Below, one piece after another: positions 35,070 to 46,500 of a stretch of 64,000 nucleotides of DNA (position 1 is the first letter of the stretch; the number at the start of each line of letters is the position of its first letter). This stretch comes from Demequina sediminicola (GTDB taxonomy: Bacteria > Actinomycetota > Actinomycetes > Actinomycetales > Demequinaceae): contig NZ_BBRB01000003.1 of NCBI RefSeq assembly GCF_000975055.1, positions 124,001 through 188,000 of the forward strand, written 5' to 3'. A model generated the notes under the pieces. It was not told the DNA's origin. It did no database searches and was given only the letters and a program-made list of their open reading frames with translations. A program made the translations under genes and the position numbers.

Positions 35070-36665
35070 GTGCGCCCACTCGATCCACGCCTGGCGGGGC
35101 GGATAGGCCCTGCCAGGCGTTACATCGTGACGACTGCCCTGATGGGGCTTGCGACAGCAATCGTCATCGGAGTCCAAGCGCTGGTGTTGGCACGGGCTCT
35201 TGCGCCGGTGCTCGCCCCCGAACCCCTCAACGCCGACGGACTGGGACCTCTGGGGTTCCTCGTCCCGCTCGAAGTACGCCAACTTTCCGTGGCACTGGCG
35301 TGGCTCGCCGTCTTGGTACTCATTCGCGTGATGCTCACGTGGGTCCAGGAGCGCCTTGCTCACCGCGCCGGAGCTCAGGTCATCTCTGAGCTCCGCGAAA
35401 ACGTGGTGGCCCACGCCGCCGCGCTTGGCCCCCGTTGGGTTGCATCGGGTGAAGGCGCTGCGGTCGCCACCACTGTGACACGCGGCCTCGAATCGTTGAT
35501 GCCGTACTTCGTGCGCTACCTTCCTCAGCTGCTGCTGAGCGCGACCGTCACACCGATCATGCTTGTGGTGGTGCTCGGCCTCGACTGGATTTCCGCGCTG
35601 ATCGTGATCGGCACACTCCCTCTGGTGCCGATATTCATGATCCTCATTGGGCTCGTCACGCGCGAACGTTCCGCCAAGCACCTCGACGCGATGCAACGAC
35701 TAGCGGCCCGCACCCTCGATCTCATCGCTGGCCTGCCCACGTTGCGCGCGCTCGGTCGTGAACGGGGCCCGGCCACGCGTGTGCGTGAACTTGGCGATGC
35801 GCAGCGCCGGGCGACGATGGGTTCCCTCCGGATCGCGTTCATGTCCGGAATGGCACTGGAACTGCTCACCACACTCGCTGTCGCGCTGGTGGCAGTGACG
35901 CTGGGATTCCGCCTTGTGGAGGGACAAGTAAGCATCGAAACGGCGCTGGCAGTGCTCATTTTGGCGCCTGAGGTCTACTTGCCCCTCCGCATGGTCGGTA
36001 CTCACTTTCACGCCTCCGCCGATGGTCTGGCTGCGGCTGATGCGGCGTTCGATGTACTGGAACGGCCACTCCCGGCCGCTGGTGGCACGGTGGCAGCGCC
36101 TGATTTGGACGGTGCCACGCTCGTGGTCGAGGACCTAGCGGTAGGGACTCCCGATGGTCGCCGTTTGGCCCCTGGACGGCTGTCCTTCATCGCGCGGCCT
36201 GGAACTGTCACTGCGCTGGTGGGCCCTAACGGTGACGGCAAGTCGACGGCGCTGGCCGCAGTCATGGGGCTGTTGCCGGCGGATTCTGGGTACGTTGCCG
36301 CGTTGGTGCCAACGGACCGCAGCGACACAGGCAGGGTCGATGCCGCAGACGTCGATGCGGAGGGATGGTCGACTCAGTTCGCGTGGGCACCGCAACGGCC
36401 CGATGTCACTCCGGAGACTCGCACGTTGAGCCTTGGGCAGCGTCAGCGCATTGCGCTGGATCGCGCGCTCGCCTCACAGCGACCGGTCCTCGTTCTTGAC
36501 GAGCCCACTGCGCACCTGGACCGCGCGAGCCGCGAAGAGGTGGTCGCACAGATCGTTGCGGCCGCCCGTGCCGGAGCGACCGTGCTCGTCGCCACACATG
36601 AGCACGATGTCATCGACGCCGCCGATAGCGTTGTGGATGTGGTCGCACTGGAGGTCGCGCGATGA
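35070..36665 (+). CDS. cydD: Thiol reductant ABC exporter subunit CydD, with a shortened nucleotide-binding domain
   Basis: Half of the CydDC exporter needed for cytochrome bd assembly. The membrane domain (about 1-330, six helices) is complete. In the ATP-binding domain the Walker A GPNGDGKST (G385, K391), Q-loop Gln (about Q442 in WAPQRP), signature LSLGQRQ (S454) and Walker B LVLDEPTAHLD are present. However, the Q-loop and signature are only 12 residues apart, where about 45-50 are usual, so most of the helical subdomain is missing. The partner CydC has the normal spacing. The start is GTG at 35070. ATGA overlap with cydC. Confidence 0.9.
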   Translation: MRPLDPRLAGRIGPARRYIVTTALMGLATAIVIGVQALVLARALAPVLAPEPLNADGLGPLGFLVPLEVRQLSVALAWLAVLVLIRVMLTWVQERLAHRAGAQVISELRENVVAHAAALGPRWVASGEGAAVATTVTRGLESLMPYFVRYLPQLLLSATVTPIMLVVVLGLDWISALIVIGTLPLVPIFMILIGLVTRERSAKHLDAMQRLAARTLDLIAGLPTLRALGRERGPATRVRELGDAQRRATMGSLRIAFMSGMALELLTTLAVALVAVTLGFRLVEGQVSIETALAVLILAPEVYLPLRMVGTHFHASADGLAAADAAFDVLERPLPAAGGTVAAPDLDGATLVVEDLAVGTPDGRRLAPGRLSFIARPGTVTALVGPNGDGKSTALAAVMGLLPADSGYVAALVPTDRSDTGRVDAADVDAEGWSTQFAWAPQRPDVTPETRTLSLGQRQRIALDRALASQRPVLVLDEPTAHLDRASREEVVAQIVAAARAGATVLVATHEHDVIDAADSVVDVVALEVAR

Positions 36666-38290
36666 AGAACCTCCGTGAGCTCCTGGGTGAATCCGATCTG
36701 TCACGCCCGCGGATTGTGCTGGCGATCCTTACCGGCTCTGCGTCCCTCGGCTCTGCCGTGGGGCTTTCCGCAGTCGCCGCGTGGCTGATCGCGCGCGCCG
36801 CAGGAATGCCCTCCCCCGCTGACCTTGCACTCGCCGCGGTGGTTGTCCGCTTCTTTGGTATTGGACGCGGTCTTTTCCGGTATCTGGAACGCTTGGTGTC
36901 GCACGATGCTGCGCTCCGTGGGGTCGTCGCGCTCCGCGCCCGTATTTATGACCGTTTGGCGGCAGCGCGGGCCGACACTGTGTTGTCCCTGTCTCGCGGT
37001 GACACGTTGGCGCGTATTGGTGCCGACGTGGACGCCGTGGGCGACGCGGTGGTGCGAGGAGTGATTCCACTCGGGGTCGCCGTCGTGGTCTCGTGCATCG
37101 CAGTGGGCATCAATGGCTGGATGGATCCGCTTGCCGGCATCATCCTCGCGATCGCCCTTCTTGCTTCTGCGCTGGGAGCGGCAGGCCTCACGTGGCGTTC
37201 TGCGCGCTTGGCTGCGGAGTTCTCAGTGATGGCCGATGCCCGCGTGAGCGAGGCCGTCGTCTCAAACCTTGAATCTGCACCCGAGCACCGGGTCTGGGGC
37301 ACCGAGGCTGCGGCTCGCACAGCACTCGCTGACGCTGACGCAGAATCGGTGATCGCTCAAGAGAGATCGGCTCGTCCGGCGGCCTTTGCGGCAGGGCTAC
37401 AGACGTTGTGCGCTGGCGCGGCACTCATCGGGAGCCTCTGGGTCGCCGTCACTGGCGCGGCCGCGGGAGACTATGGACCGACCACTGCGGCGATCATCGC
37501 CCTCCTGCCTCTCGCCGCGTTCGAAGCAGTGAACGCCGTCCCTGGCGCCGTCACACAACTGTTCCGTTCGAACAAGGCAGCCACCCGTATCGTCGAGTTG
37601 GCGCCGCGGCCCAGAACGGACCTCCCAGCCGATGCACGGGTTCAGCAGAGCACCACGACCCCGGAAGTCGTCTTGGACGGAGTGAGTGCAGCATGGCCTG
37701 GCATGACACCGACGCGCCCCCTCGATGTCACGCTCAAGCCAGGTGAGTCGCTCGCTGTGGTCGGACGCTCCGGTGTGGGAAAGACCACGCTGTTGGCGAC
37801 CATCGCGGGTGCCTTGAAGCCCGCGGCAGGTGGCGTACGCATCGGCGGCATCGAGGCATCACGAGACATGCTGGGCACCGTTGTGGCGATGACCGCTGAG
37901 GATGCGCATGTCTTTGGCACCTCGCTTGTCGAGAACCTGAGAGTCGCGCGCGGAGACCTGACCGATGAGCAAGCGCTCGATGCGCTGGACCTCGTCGGGT
38001 TGACCTCCTGGGTTCAGTCCTTGCCTGACGGTATCGAGACGCTCCTTGGCACTGGAGGCAACTCGGTATCCGGTGGCGAACGTCGCCGTCTACTGCTCGC
38101 TCGTGCCGTGCTGGGGTCCCAACGCATCGTGCTGATCGATGAGCCCGCCGAGCACCTCGACACTGCGGGCAGGCAGGCACTTGAAGCGGTTCTCGCTCAC
38201 CTGCGTGCGGATGGCCGTACCGTAGTGATCGTGACCCACCATCTCGAGTTTTCCGCGCACACGGACCACGTGAGGACCCTCGATGACTGA
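36662..38290 (+). CDS. cydC: Thiol reductant ABC exporter subunit CydC
   Basis: The second half of the CydDC exporter, with 542 residues. It has a six-helix membrane domain (about 15-300) and a complete ATP-binding domain: Walker A VGRSGVGKTTLL, a full helical subdomain (HVFGTSLVENLRVARGDLTDEQALDALDL), signature SVSGGERRRLLLARAV and Walker B VLIDEPAEHLD, with the switch His in IVTHH. It overlaps cydD (ATGA), and its last 8 bp overlap the sensor-kinase start, so the kinase is probably made from the same transcript. Confidence 0.95.
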   Translation: MKNLRELLGESDLSRPRIVLAILTGSASLGSAVGLSAVAAWLIARAAGMPSPADLALAAVVVRFFGIGRGLFRYLERLVSHDAALRGVVALRARIYDRLAAARADTVLSLSRGDTLARIGADVDAVGDAVVRGVIPLGVAVVVSCIAVGINGWMDPLAGIILAIALLASALGAAGLTWRSARLAAEFSVMADARVSEAVVSNLESAPEHRVWGTEAAARTALADADAESVIAQERSARPAAFAAGLQTLCAGAALIGSLWVAVTGAAAGDYGPTTAAIIALLPLAAFEAVNAVPGAVTQLFRSNKAATRIVELAPRPRTDLPADARVQQSTTTPEVVLDGVSAAWPGMTPTRPLDVTLKPGESLAVVGRSGVGKTTLLATIAGALKPAAGGVRIGGIEASRDMLGTVVAMTAEDAHVFGTSLVENLRVARGDLTDEQALDALDLVGLTSWVQSLPDGIETLLGTGGNSVSGGERRRLLLARAVLGSQRIVLIDEPAEHLDTAGRQALEAVLAHLRADGRTVVIVTHHLEFSAHTDHVRTLDD

Positions 38291-39890
38291 TCAACGCGAC
38301 CTCTCCCTTGCGGATGCCATCACTGCGCTCAATCAGAACCTTGAACTCGACGACGTGCTTGACCTGCTTGTGGAGTCAGCGCGTCAACTCACCGGCGCGC
38401 AGTATGCCGCGCTCCACGTCCTGGATCCCAAGGGTGGGTCCGTGGCCTTCCACGTCAAAGGAATGGACGAGGAAGCTCAAGGCCTCATTGGACACCCACC
38501 CGGCCGAGTAGGCGTGTTGGCTCGTATTCCGGCTCAGGGAACACTCTCCGTGGACAATGTGCGCACTCACCCTGCCCACGAGGGCATGCCCGCCAACCAC
38601 CCGCAGCTCGGCACCTTCCTTGGCACCGCATTGACCGTGCGCGGAGTCGTCTTTGGCTACCTCTACTTGGCGGACAAGTCGAGCTCATTCAACGATGACG
38701 ATGAGCAAGTGATCTTGGCACTCGCCGCCGGCGCTGCAGTGGCGATTGACCACGCGAAACTCTACGACCTGGCAAAGGACCGCGAGCGGTGGCTCGAAGC
38801 CTCCCAGCGGCTCACGACCGAGATGCTGACCGGGACCGACGAGGAGGAAGTGCTGCAGGAGGTGGTGGATGCCGCACGCCGTCTTGGCCGAGCACAGACC
38901 GCCGCCATAGTCCTCCCTGGTGTCAGTGACGAATGGGTCATCGAGTTTGCCTCGGGTGCTGGGGCCGAGATGCTGTTAGGCCTGGTACTTCCCGATGAGG
39001 GCCATGGCATGCAGGTGGTACGCTCCGGTACCGGATTGGTGGCGCCAGCACCCCCAGGCACGCACGTGCTCAAGGAAGTCACTGACTACGGCCCCTCCAT
39101 GTATGCACCCTTGAGCGCCGAGGGGAAGGCTGTAGGGCTCATGATGTTGTGGCGCGACACCGGGGACACTGAGTTCAGTGAAGACGATCTCGCGACGGCG
39201 CAAAGATTCGCTCACCAGGCAGCGCTCGTGTTGACGCTGACCGAACTGAGCCACGCGAGGAACCACACAGCTTTGTTGGAAGAGCGTGAACGCCTCGCTG
39301 ACGATCTTCACGATTTTGTGTCGCAGGAACTGTTCGCCACGTCGATGCAGCTTGAGTCGATTGCGCAGGAGTGCAGCCCGGAAGTTCAGACTCGTTTGGC
39401 GGGCACGCTTGATCACGTCAAACGTGCGCAACATGAAGTACGAGGGGTGATGCGTTCGCTGTCGGGACAGCGCAGCGCCGAGCCCATCGCGGATCGGGCC
39501 CGCCGTGAACTCACGATGGCCGCCGCATCACTGGGCTTCTCCCCCGACGTCGACGTGGCCCAGTGGTCGGCTGTGTCCGACGCCGTGGCTGCGGACGCGA
39601 CGCTCTCTGACGACATCATCGCCGTCATGCGCGAGTTGTTGTCCAACGTCGCGCGCCACGCGAAGGCGAGCGCGGTCAAGTTTTGGATTCATGTGGGCGA
39701 CGGGCGTCTAGAGATTGGCGTCCAAGACAACGGCATCGGACCCTCGGGCGCCCACAAGCGGTACTCAGGCACCAGCAACCTTGCTAATCGGGCCCTGCGG
39801 CGGCACGGAAGCTTTGCTCTTGTCGCCGCCAACAAGGACGCAGAAATGCCGGGCTCGATCGCGACGTGGAACGTCGAAACTGCGATCTAG
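38283..39890 (+). CDS. Two-GAF sensor histidine kinase, DosS/DevS-like
   Basis: A 535-residue cytoplasmic sensor kinase. GAF 1 covers about 15-160 and GAF 2 about 175-325, followed by a HisKA_3 dimerisation helix with the phospho-acceptor H343 in RERLADDLHDFVSQELFA and an ATPase domain (about 430-535) with VMRELLSNVARHAKAS and VQDNGIGPSG. The GAF 1 block ANHPQLGTFLGTALTVRG (H106) lines up by eye with the region near the haem ligand of mycobacterial DosS, so oxygen or redox sensing is plausible. Being coupled to cydABDC fits that role. Its likely partner is the NarL-type regulator at 47.2-47.8 kb. Confidence 0.87.
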   Translation: MTDQRDLSLADAITALNQNLELDDVLDLLVESARQLTGAQYAALHVLDPKGGSVAFHVKGMDEEAQGLIGHPPGRVGVLARIPAQGTLSVDNVRTHPAHEGMPANHPQLGTFLGTALTVRGVVFGYLYLADKSSSFNDDDEQVILALAAGAAVAIDHAKLYDLAKDRERWLEASQRLTTEMLTGTDEEEVLQEVVDAARRLGRAQTAAIVLPGVSDEWVIEFASGAGAEMLLGLVLPDEGHGMQVVRSGTGLVAPAPPGTHVLKEVTDYGPSMYAPLSAEGKAVGLMMLWRDTGDTEFSEDDLATAQRFAHQAALVLTLTELSHARNHTALLEERERLADDLHDFVSQELFATSMQLESIAQECSPEVQTRLAGTLDHVKRAQHEVRGVMRSLSGQRSAEPIADRARRELTMAAASLGFSPDVDVAQWSAVSDAVAADATLSDDIIAVMRELLSNVARHAKASAVKFWIHVGDGRLEIGVQDNGIGPSGAHKRYSGTSNLANRALRRHGSFALVAANKDAEMPGSIATWNVETAI

Positions 39891-39902
39891 CCCGGCACTC
39901 TT

Positions 39903-39920
39903 GAGCGCGATCGCGCGCTC
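39903..39920. terminator. Hairpin between convergent genes
   Basis: GAGCGC-gatcgc-GCGCTC lies between the kinase stop and the stop of the convergent secreted protein gene. Short stem, no T-run. Confidence 0.45.
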
Positions 39921-40594
39921 TACTCCTGCGTCGCGACTCCCTTTCTGCGGTAAAGCCACAGGGCTGCGATGCCCACCACTGCGGCAACCACAGCCGCGAT
40001 CAGCCACCACACGCCTGACTCGGACCCTGTTTCATAGTCCGTTGCAGAGTCCGACGTCGAGGCCGTAGCGGATGGCGTAGCGTCACTGTTCTGCTGCGTG
40101 TCGCTCACCACCGCATCGCCCACGATCGCCGATGGTGCAACCGAAGGTTCCGCCGACGGAGCCTCTTCCAGTTCTTCGACCTCCATGGTCACGGTGGTCT
40201 CAGCCTCATCTGGAGTGGTCGTCACGACGGTGACGGTCCACGTTCCGGGGTCCAAGAATGGCTCCGGGGAGACCCAGAGCCCCTGTCCTTGAGAGGATGA
40301 AATCAGGGCAATCGGCCCCACGGTGTCACCGGTGGAGGACTCAGCAGTCACCACCGGATCCATGATCTCTTCGACACGGTGCCCATCCTGGACGTAATCC
40401 GCTGAGACGATGACGCCACCGGCAGCATCGCTACCCACGGACAGCTCATAGGGCCCGCCGTGGGCAGCGGCAGGCATGGCACCCACCACGGCCCAGACCA
40501 TGAAGGCGACCAGAGCTACAACACTTGCGCCGAAGCGCCGGCGGACAGGCACACGCTGTCCGCCGACGCTCAGGCTCATGGGAGTAGTTCCCAT
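39920..40594 (-). CDS. Secreted, C-terminally anchored protein (YtkA/CopC-like beta domain)
   Basis: A 224-residue exported protein. The signal peptide is SLSVGGQRV...VALVAFMVWAVVGAMPAAA, and the mature start is HGGPYELSVG. One beta-sandwich domain (about 50-135) has GGVIVSADYVQDGHRVEEIM and WTVTVVTTTPDEAETTVTME. A Ser/Ala/Thr-rich linker leads to one helix (WWLIAAVVAAVVGIAALWLY) and a basic tail. The mature His and fold resemble CopC/YtkA proteins, but the family is uncertain. The ATG overlaps the stop of the giant ThuA gene (TGATG), so both are probably expressed together. Confidence 0.7.
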   Translation of the reverse strand: MGTTPMSLSVGGQRVPVRRRFGASVVALVAFMVWAVVGAMPAAAHGGPYELSVGSDAAGGVIVSADYVQDGHRVEEIMDPVVTAESSTGDTVGPIALISSSQGQGLWVSPEPFLDPGTWTVTVVTTTPDEAETTVTMEVEELEEAPSAEPSVAPSAIVGDAVVSDTQQNSDATPSATASTSDSATDYETGSESGVWWLIAAVVAAVVGIAALWLYRRKGVATQE

Positions 40595-43500
40595 CAACGC
40601 TCACCGCGCTCTCGCGCAGCACGGGTCTGGAAGGACCCGGTGAGCACTAGTGCACCGCCGAGAGCCACGAGGATGGCTGCAAGGTAGGCCCACAGCTGGG
40701 TCTGCTCCCGGTTGAGACCAGTGGCAGGCAACTGCGATGAACCGCCAGCGTCAGCGGATCCCGAGCCGGTGCCAGCATCGGTACTCGAGCTAGAACCGCT
40801 GCCCGATCCCGACCCACTGCCCGACCCCGAGCCCGCGCCGCTGTCCGTGCCTCCATTGTCGACATCGGCGGCACTGACGGTGATCGGCGTCCGAGCAATC
40901 TCTTCACCGTTCAGCAGCACCACGATGTTGTGGTCACCGGCATCCAGAGCACTGGGGATCTGGACGCTCGTTGAGAACGTGCCGTTCTGCTGAGACGTCA
41001 CTGACACGAGCAGCTGTGGCTCGGAGTAGACCCACACGTCCAGTGAGGAACCGGCCGGGAAACCGGAGCCCATGACGGTGACCGTGTCGCCGGCACCGGG
41101 GCTCGTGTTCGATACAGCAACAGAAGCCACGGGATCAGTGGGATCCGTCTCGTCGATCTCTTCGACCGTCACTGAAGCAACGTCGCTCACGTGCCCGGCA
41201 TTGTCGGTGGCTCGATACTCGAAAACAACTTGATCCTCACCGGGCACCGTCACCAGGCTGCCGTAGGGCGTCCAGGTCTCCGTGCCAACAACGCGGTACT
41301 CGACCAAGGCGATTCCAGAGGTCTCGTCCGTTGCCGAGAACGTGACATCCCGTCCATCGACACTGGCCGATGCCTGGGGTGCCACGGTGTCAACCATGAC
41401 GGATACCTGCTCGCTTGCCGAGACGTACTCACCGTCGGAGGCGCGGAACCACAGGTGAGTGGCGCCTTCCTCATCAATGACCACGGCCTCGGTCAACGCC
41501 GCGAAGGTCACCCCGTCCGTGGAGTACTCCGCGGACGCTGCAGCCTCACCAGTGGTGGTGACCGTCGCATCGGCGGTCACCGCCTGTGTGTACCAACCGT
41601 TGGCACCGTCAGCCGTGTCTGGCGTCACCATCACGTCGACGGTAAAGGTCGGGGCTTCTTCCTCGACCTCTGGCAGCGAAGTACTCGCCGCTGCCGACTC
41701 AAGGCCAGCGGCATCGATGCTAAGGAAGTGCACGACCTGAGCATCGTCCGTGAGTTCAACGACGTCGGTGTACGCCGTCCACTCACCTTCGTTGATCCGG
41801 TACTCGGTTGCCGCAATGCCGCTGCCATCATCTGAAGCAGTGAGCGTGAGCGTGCGTGGCGACACCGTGTCATCAACTTCAGCGGTGATCGTTGGCACGG
41901 TGGCGTCAATCTTGAACGCCACCGAGTCCGAGACCTCCTCAGCCTCGGGACTCGATGCCCGATAGTGCACGGTGTACTCGCCGTCGTCAGACAGCACCAC
42001 TGGGGCGGTGTACTCCGACCAGTCACCATCGTTGACCTTGACCTCGCGGTACACGGAGCTCTCACCACCACCAGTGGTGTCCACTGTGACCGTGACATCG
42101 TCGGTGTACCACTCGTTGGCGCCCTGCGGCGTCTCCGGGTTCACCGTGGCAGAGACTGTCAATGGTTCAACAGTGTCCTCTTCGACTACGTGGAAGTAGT
42201 CGAAGCGTGCGGTGCGGGACACCGTGTCCTGGGCGGGATTGCCCAGAGCGTAGAGCCCCACGCTGCCGTCTGCTGCAGTCGCGTTCGTCATTGCGACATC
42301 ACCAAGAGCAGTCCAGTCTTCACCGTCGGTGCTGTAGTAACCGGTGAAATCGTCACCGTCACGCGTCAGTCGCAACCATGCCTCTGTTGCACCTTCAAGA
42401 GGCGCATTCGGCTGCGGGTTCTGTACGGCTGCGTTGATCTCTGAACGCATCTCCACGTTGCGAGTCACGTTCTGTCCAGCGCGGTTCGTCGAGATGACAT
42501 CGATCTTGACGTAGTTGTCGTCATCGAACCGGGCGATGATGCCGCCCTGCTGGTAACGACGGTCGAGGGCCGAGGCATCCACCTTGGTTTCCACAGTCCA
42601 CTCATCTCCTTCGACGTCCTGAACGATGAAGTTCGGAACGTCGCCAGCAGCGCTGGTGTAGATGTCGTGGGCGGTGGTGTCGATCTCGAGGTGGCCGTCC
42701 GCCACGCGGTACAGATCCGTGTCCTCGTTGATGACATTCCAACGGCAGGTGTCGAGCTGTGAACCGTCGAACTCATCATTGGGAGTATCCGCAGTGGCGG
42801 TGTCGTCCGGTGTGATGTGGAACCAGTCGAAGTGCGCGTCAATCAACTCCTCTGGCGCGGCCGCATTCGCCCACGCCGCGACACCAATGCGCGGGTTCTC
42901 CATGCCTGCGAGGGCCTTGGTCTCCGGCATCATCGTGAAGTCCACGCCGTCAGCCGAGTACCAAGCGTTCAGGTTCTCGCCATCACTGGTGAACCGCACA
43001 AAGTAGGTGTCGGGGAAATCGACTCCTAGGGTTGCCGTGTTCGAGGCCGACGGAATCTCGTTAGGTGCGCCGTCCTCCTCTCGCACGAACTGGAAGATGC
43101 GCTCCGCCGCGCTGTTGGCGCCACGTCCTTGCAGCACCATCTTTGCGTAGTTGTCGTCGTCACCGTAGATCAACAGACCGGCCTGCTGATACCGGTCACG
43201 TGCCTCGAACGTCACCTTGGCAGTCGCCGTCCACGGGCCCGCAGGGAGGTCCTGCAGTACCAGGTTCTGCGCGGTGTTCGTGTCCCGGTAGAGGTCGGTG
43301 CGGCTGGCCGGAATCACCAGATGACCGTCCTCGATCCGTGCAAACTGGTCGGGACGAACGATGCCGTCCCAGCGAGTGTCATTGAGGTGCTCATCGGTGA
43401 AGTCGTCCGAACGTCCCGAGAAGCACATCGTCTGTGCCGGCTCAGTCACATTGATGGACACGTACTCTTCGCCGTATGCGCCAGCCTCGTCCGTGCCGCG

Positions 43501-46500
43501 CACTTTGAGCAGGTACTGGCCGGGCTCGGTGTAGACGAACTGCTCCGACTCACCGCCGGCGACAAAGCCGCCGCCAGTGCCCTGATCCCAGGTGAGCGCG
43601 ACATCCGTGCCCTCTGGATCAATCGCCGATGCCGTGGCGTCGACCACGAGCGGGGGCTGACCGGAGACCGGCGTGGCTTCCAACTCGACCACGGGAAGCT
43701 TATTGCCGTCGAGGCCGTCGCCTTCCCACGAGAAGTAATTGATGTTCACGCCGCCAGTCTCGTTCACCATGTACAGCGTGCCCGTGCCAGCTGGCAGGTT
43801 GGGCAGGTCAACGGGGACATCGACATAGGTTTGCCACGCACCGGTGCGGGCGTAGTCAAACGAAGCGAACTCAGCGGACTCATCGAGCGAGTTCCACCGC
43901 AAGGAGATGGTGCCTCCAGCAGCGTTGGGTGAGGCCACGCGTGCCGTCATTCCCGTGATGCCCTTGAAGTTCACTGGCTCGTAGGACCACCAGTCTCCGT
44001 CGCCAATGTGCGACAGGTTCTGGCCGCCGTCTCCGTCACCATTGTCCTCGGTCTGGACGCCACCGGCGTCACCTCCCGTGAGATCGAAGTACTCGGCTTC
44101 GAAGTGCTTGGGGTTGAGGATGTTGGTGCCATAGGCAGTCAACGGAACTCCGGCTTCGCCGCCGTCATCCGTGTAGCGCACGTCGACCACCCAGAAGATG
44201 TTCGCCGTGAGGCCGTGGCCCGAGTCACGCTGGGTGACGATTGTGCCTTCACAGCCGCTGAGGGAATCCATCGGGTGCTGGTGAGAATCGTGACCCAGAG
44301 CGGTCAAAACCTCGACGTTTTCGCACAGGATCTCCCCTGAGGCGTCGGGGTCGTTGATGACAACTTCGTAGTCGACGCCGTCGCCCCACTCAAAGAATCC
44401 GCCCTGCTCGGGGAAGATGATGTCCACTGTGGGCATCTCATTACCCACCACGATCGGCACAGTCGCCGTCGCACTGCGGTCATCGGGGTCGCGCACGGTC
44501 AGTGTCGCAGTGAACTCCCCGAGCTCGGTGTAGGTGTGAGTCGGGTTGGCCTCGTTGGAGACGGCCGAACCGTCTCCGAAGTTCCATTCGTAGGTGAACG
44601 GAAGTGCCGCGGGGTGACGGCTGCCCTCTGACGAGAACTGCACCATCATGGGCGCGTCTGCGCCGTGAGTCACATCGGCCGATGCCTTGGCGATTGGCGA
44701 TGGGTTCGCCGCTACGTAGTCGATGCGGTACACGCCGGAGGTGGCGTTGTTTCCGCCGAAACCTGCACCCCAGTCGATGACATAGAGCGAGCCGTCGGGG
44801 CCCCATTCGGCGTCCATCACACGGTTGAAGCCAGAGTCCTCACCAATGAGTGAAGGCAGCATCGGTGCAACATTCAGGATTTCTGTACCCGGGTTGTCGC
44901 CGTCACGGTTGAGCTGGAATCCGTATGCGGAACCGGCGTTCCAGTCTCCGAAGAAGGCCTTGCCGTCCCAGTACTCGGGCCACTTGGTTTCGACGTCCAG
45001 GTCGGGGTCGAACTGGTAGACAGGTCCGCCCATGGGTGCACCGGTGTAGCCACCGTCACCGACGATGGGCCAGGGGTTGTCGGTGGCACGTCGTTCACCG
45101 TGGTATTCAGGTTCGATGATGGGCGGGAGGTTGGTCAGTCCCGTGTTGTTGGGGCTGTCATTGACGATGTTGTTGGGATCAAACTCTGCACCGGCACTAC
45201 CGGCCCCGAAGTCGTAGTCGTGATAGCACTCGTCTCCGGCGCAGTACGGCCAGCCGTAGTTACCCGGCTCGTCCACAATGTTCCACTCGGTGGTGGCAGC
45301 CGGGCCACGTGAGGCGTTGTCGTTTCCGGCATCCGGGCCGTAGTCAGCGACCAAGATGGCGCCACTGATCGGGTCCAGGCCGATGCGGAATGGGTTGCGG
45401 AAACCCATCGCGTAGATCTCTGGGCGAGTGAGGTCGCCGGTGGCGGCATCCTCGTCGAACAGGTTGCCCTCAGGGATCGTGTAGGTGCCGTCGTCTTGTG
45501 GCGTGATGCGCAGCACCTTGCCGCGGAGATCGTTCGTGTTGCCAGAGGACTTTTGTGCGTCCCACGCGGAGCGACCTGGCTCCTCGTCGATGGGTGTGTA
45601 CCCGTTGGAAGCGAAGGGGTTGGTGTTGTCTCCTGTTGCCAGCACAAGGTTGCCTTCGTTGTCGAAGATCATGTCACCACCGGCGTGGCAGCACTGTGTG
45701 CGTTGCGTCTCGACCTCGAGCACCACAATCTCAGAGCCGGGATCGAAGGTATGGGTGCTGGGGTTATAGGTGAAGCGTGAGATTTGGTTGTATCCCATTC
45801 CCGCTTCGGTACCTGCCCGAACGGTTTCGGGCGAGTAGTAGATGTAGGCCCAGTTGTTCGTGGCGAAGTCGGGGTCGAGGACCATGCCGAGTAGACCGTC
45901 CTCTTGCCCCAGTGAGACCTCAAGATCGAGGCCCGTGGTGGTTCCGGGCGTGTCAGCGTCGATCACCCGCACGCGACCGTCACGTTCGAGGTAGAACACG
46001 GTGCCGTCGTCTGCGACGTTGAGCGACATGGGATTTCCGGTGTCTGCGTCAAGCGTCGCGAGTTCATAGGCAACGCCGTCGGTGGCGTTGCACTGCGAGT
46101 GCACGGTTCCGGATGCGGTGCGAATACCTTCAAGGAGGTGCTCGAGGAAGTCTGCGTCGGCGTAGGACTCATTGGTGTGTCCGCCGCCGGTGTACCAGGA
46201 ACGACCACCGTCGTAGAGCTGGCACCAAGCGATGGGGTGGTCTCCGCCCATCTGAACTCCGCCGTAGGTGGACTCGTCCAGAGAAGCCAGGACGTGGACG
46301 TCGCTGCGGGGGTTGTCCTTGAAGTTGTACCACTCGTCGTAGCGGGTCCATACCTCGTCGAGGTGCTCTGTCGAGGCGTGGGAGTGGTCCTCGACGATGA
46401 CATCTGCTGTCTGCTGTGCGGGGTGGCTATCGAAGTAGGCACCCACAAGGTCGCCGTACCACTCCCATTCGTATTCGGTGTCGGAGGCTGCGTGGACGCC

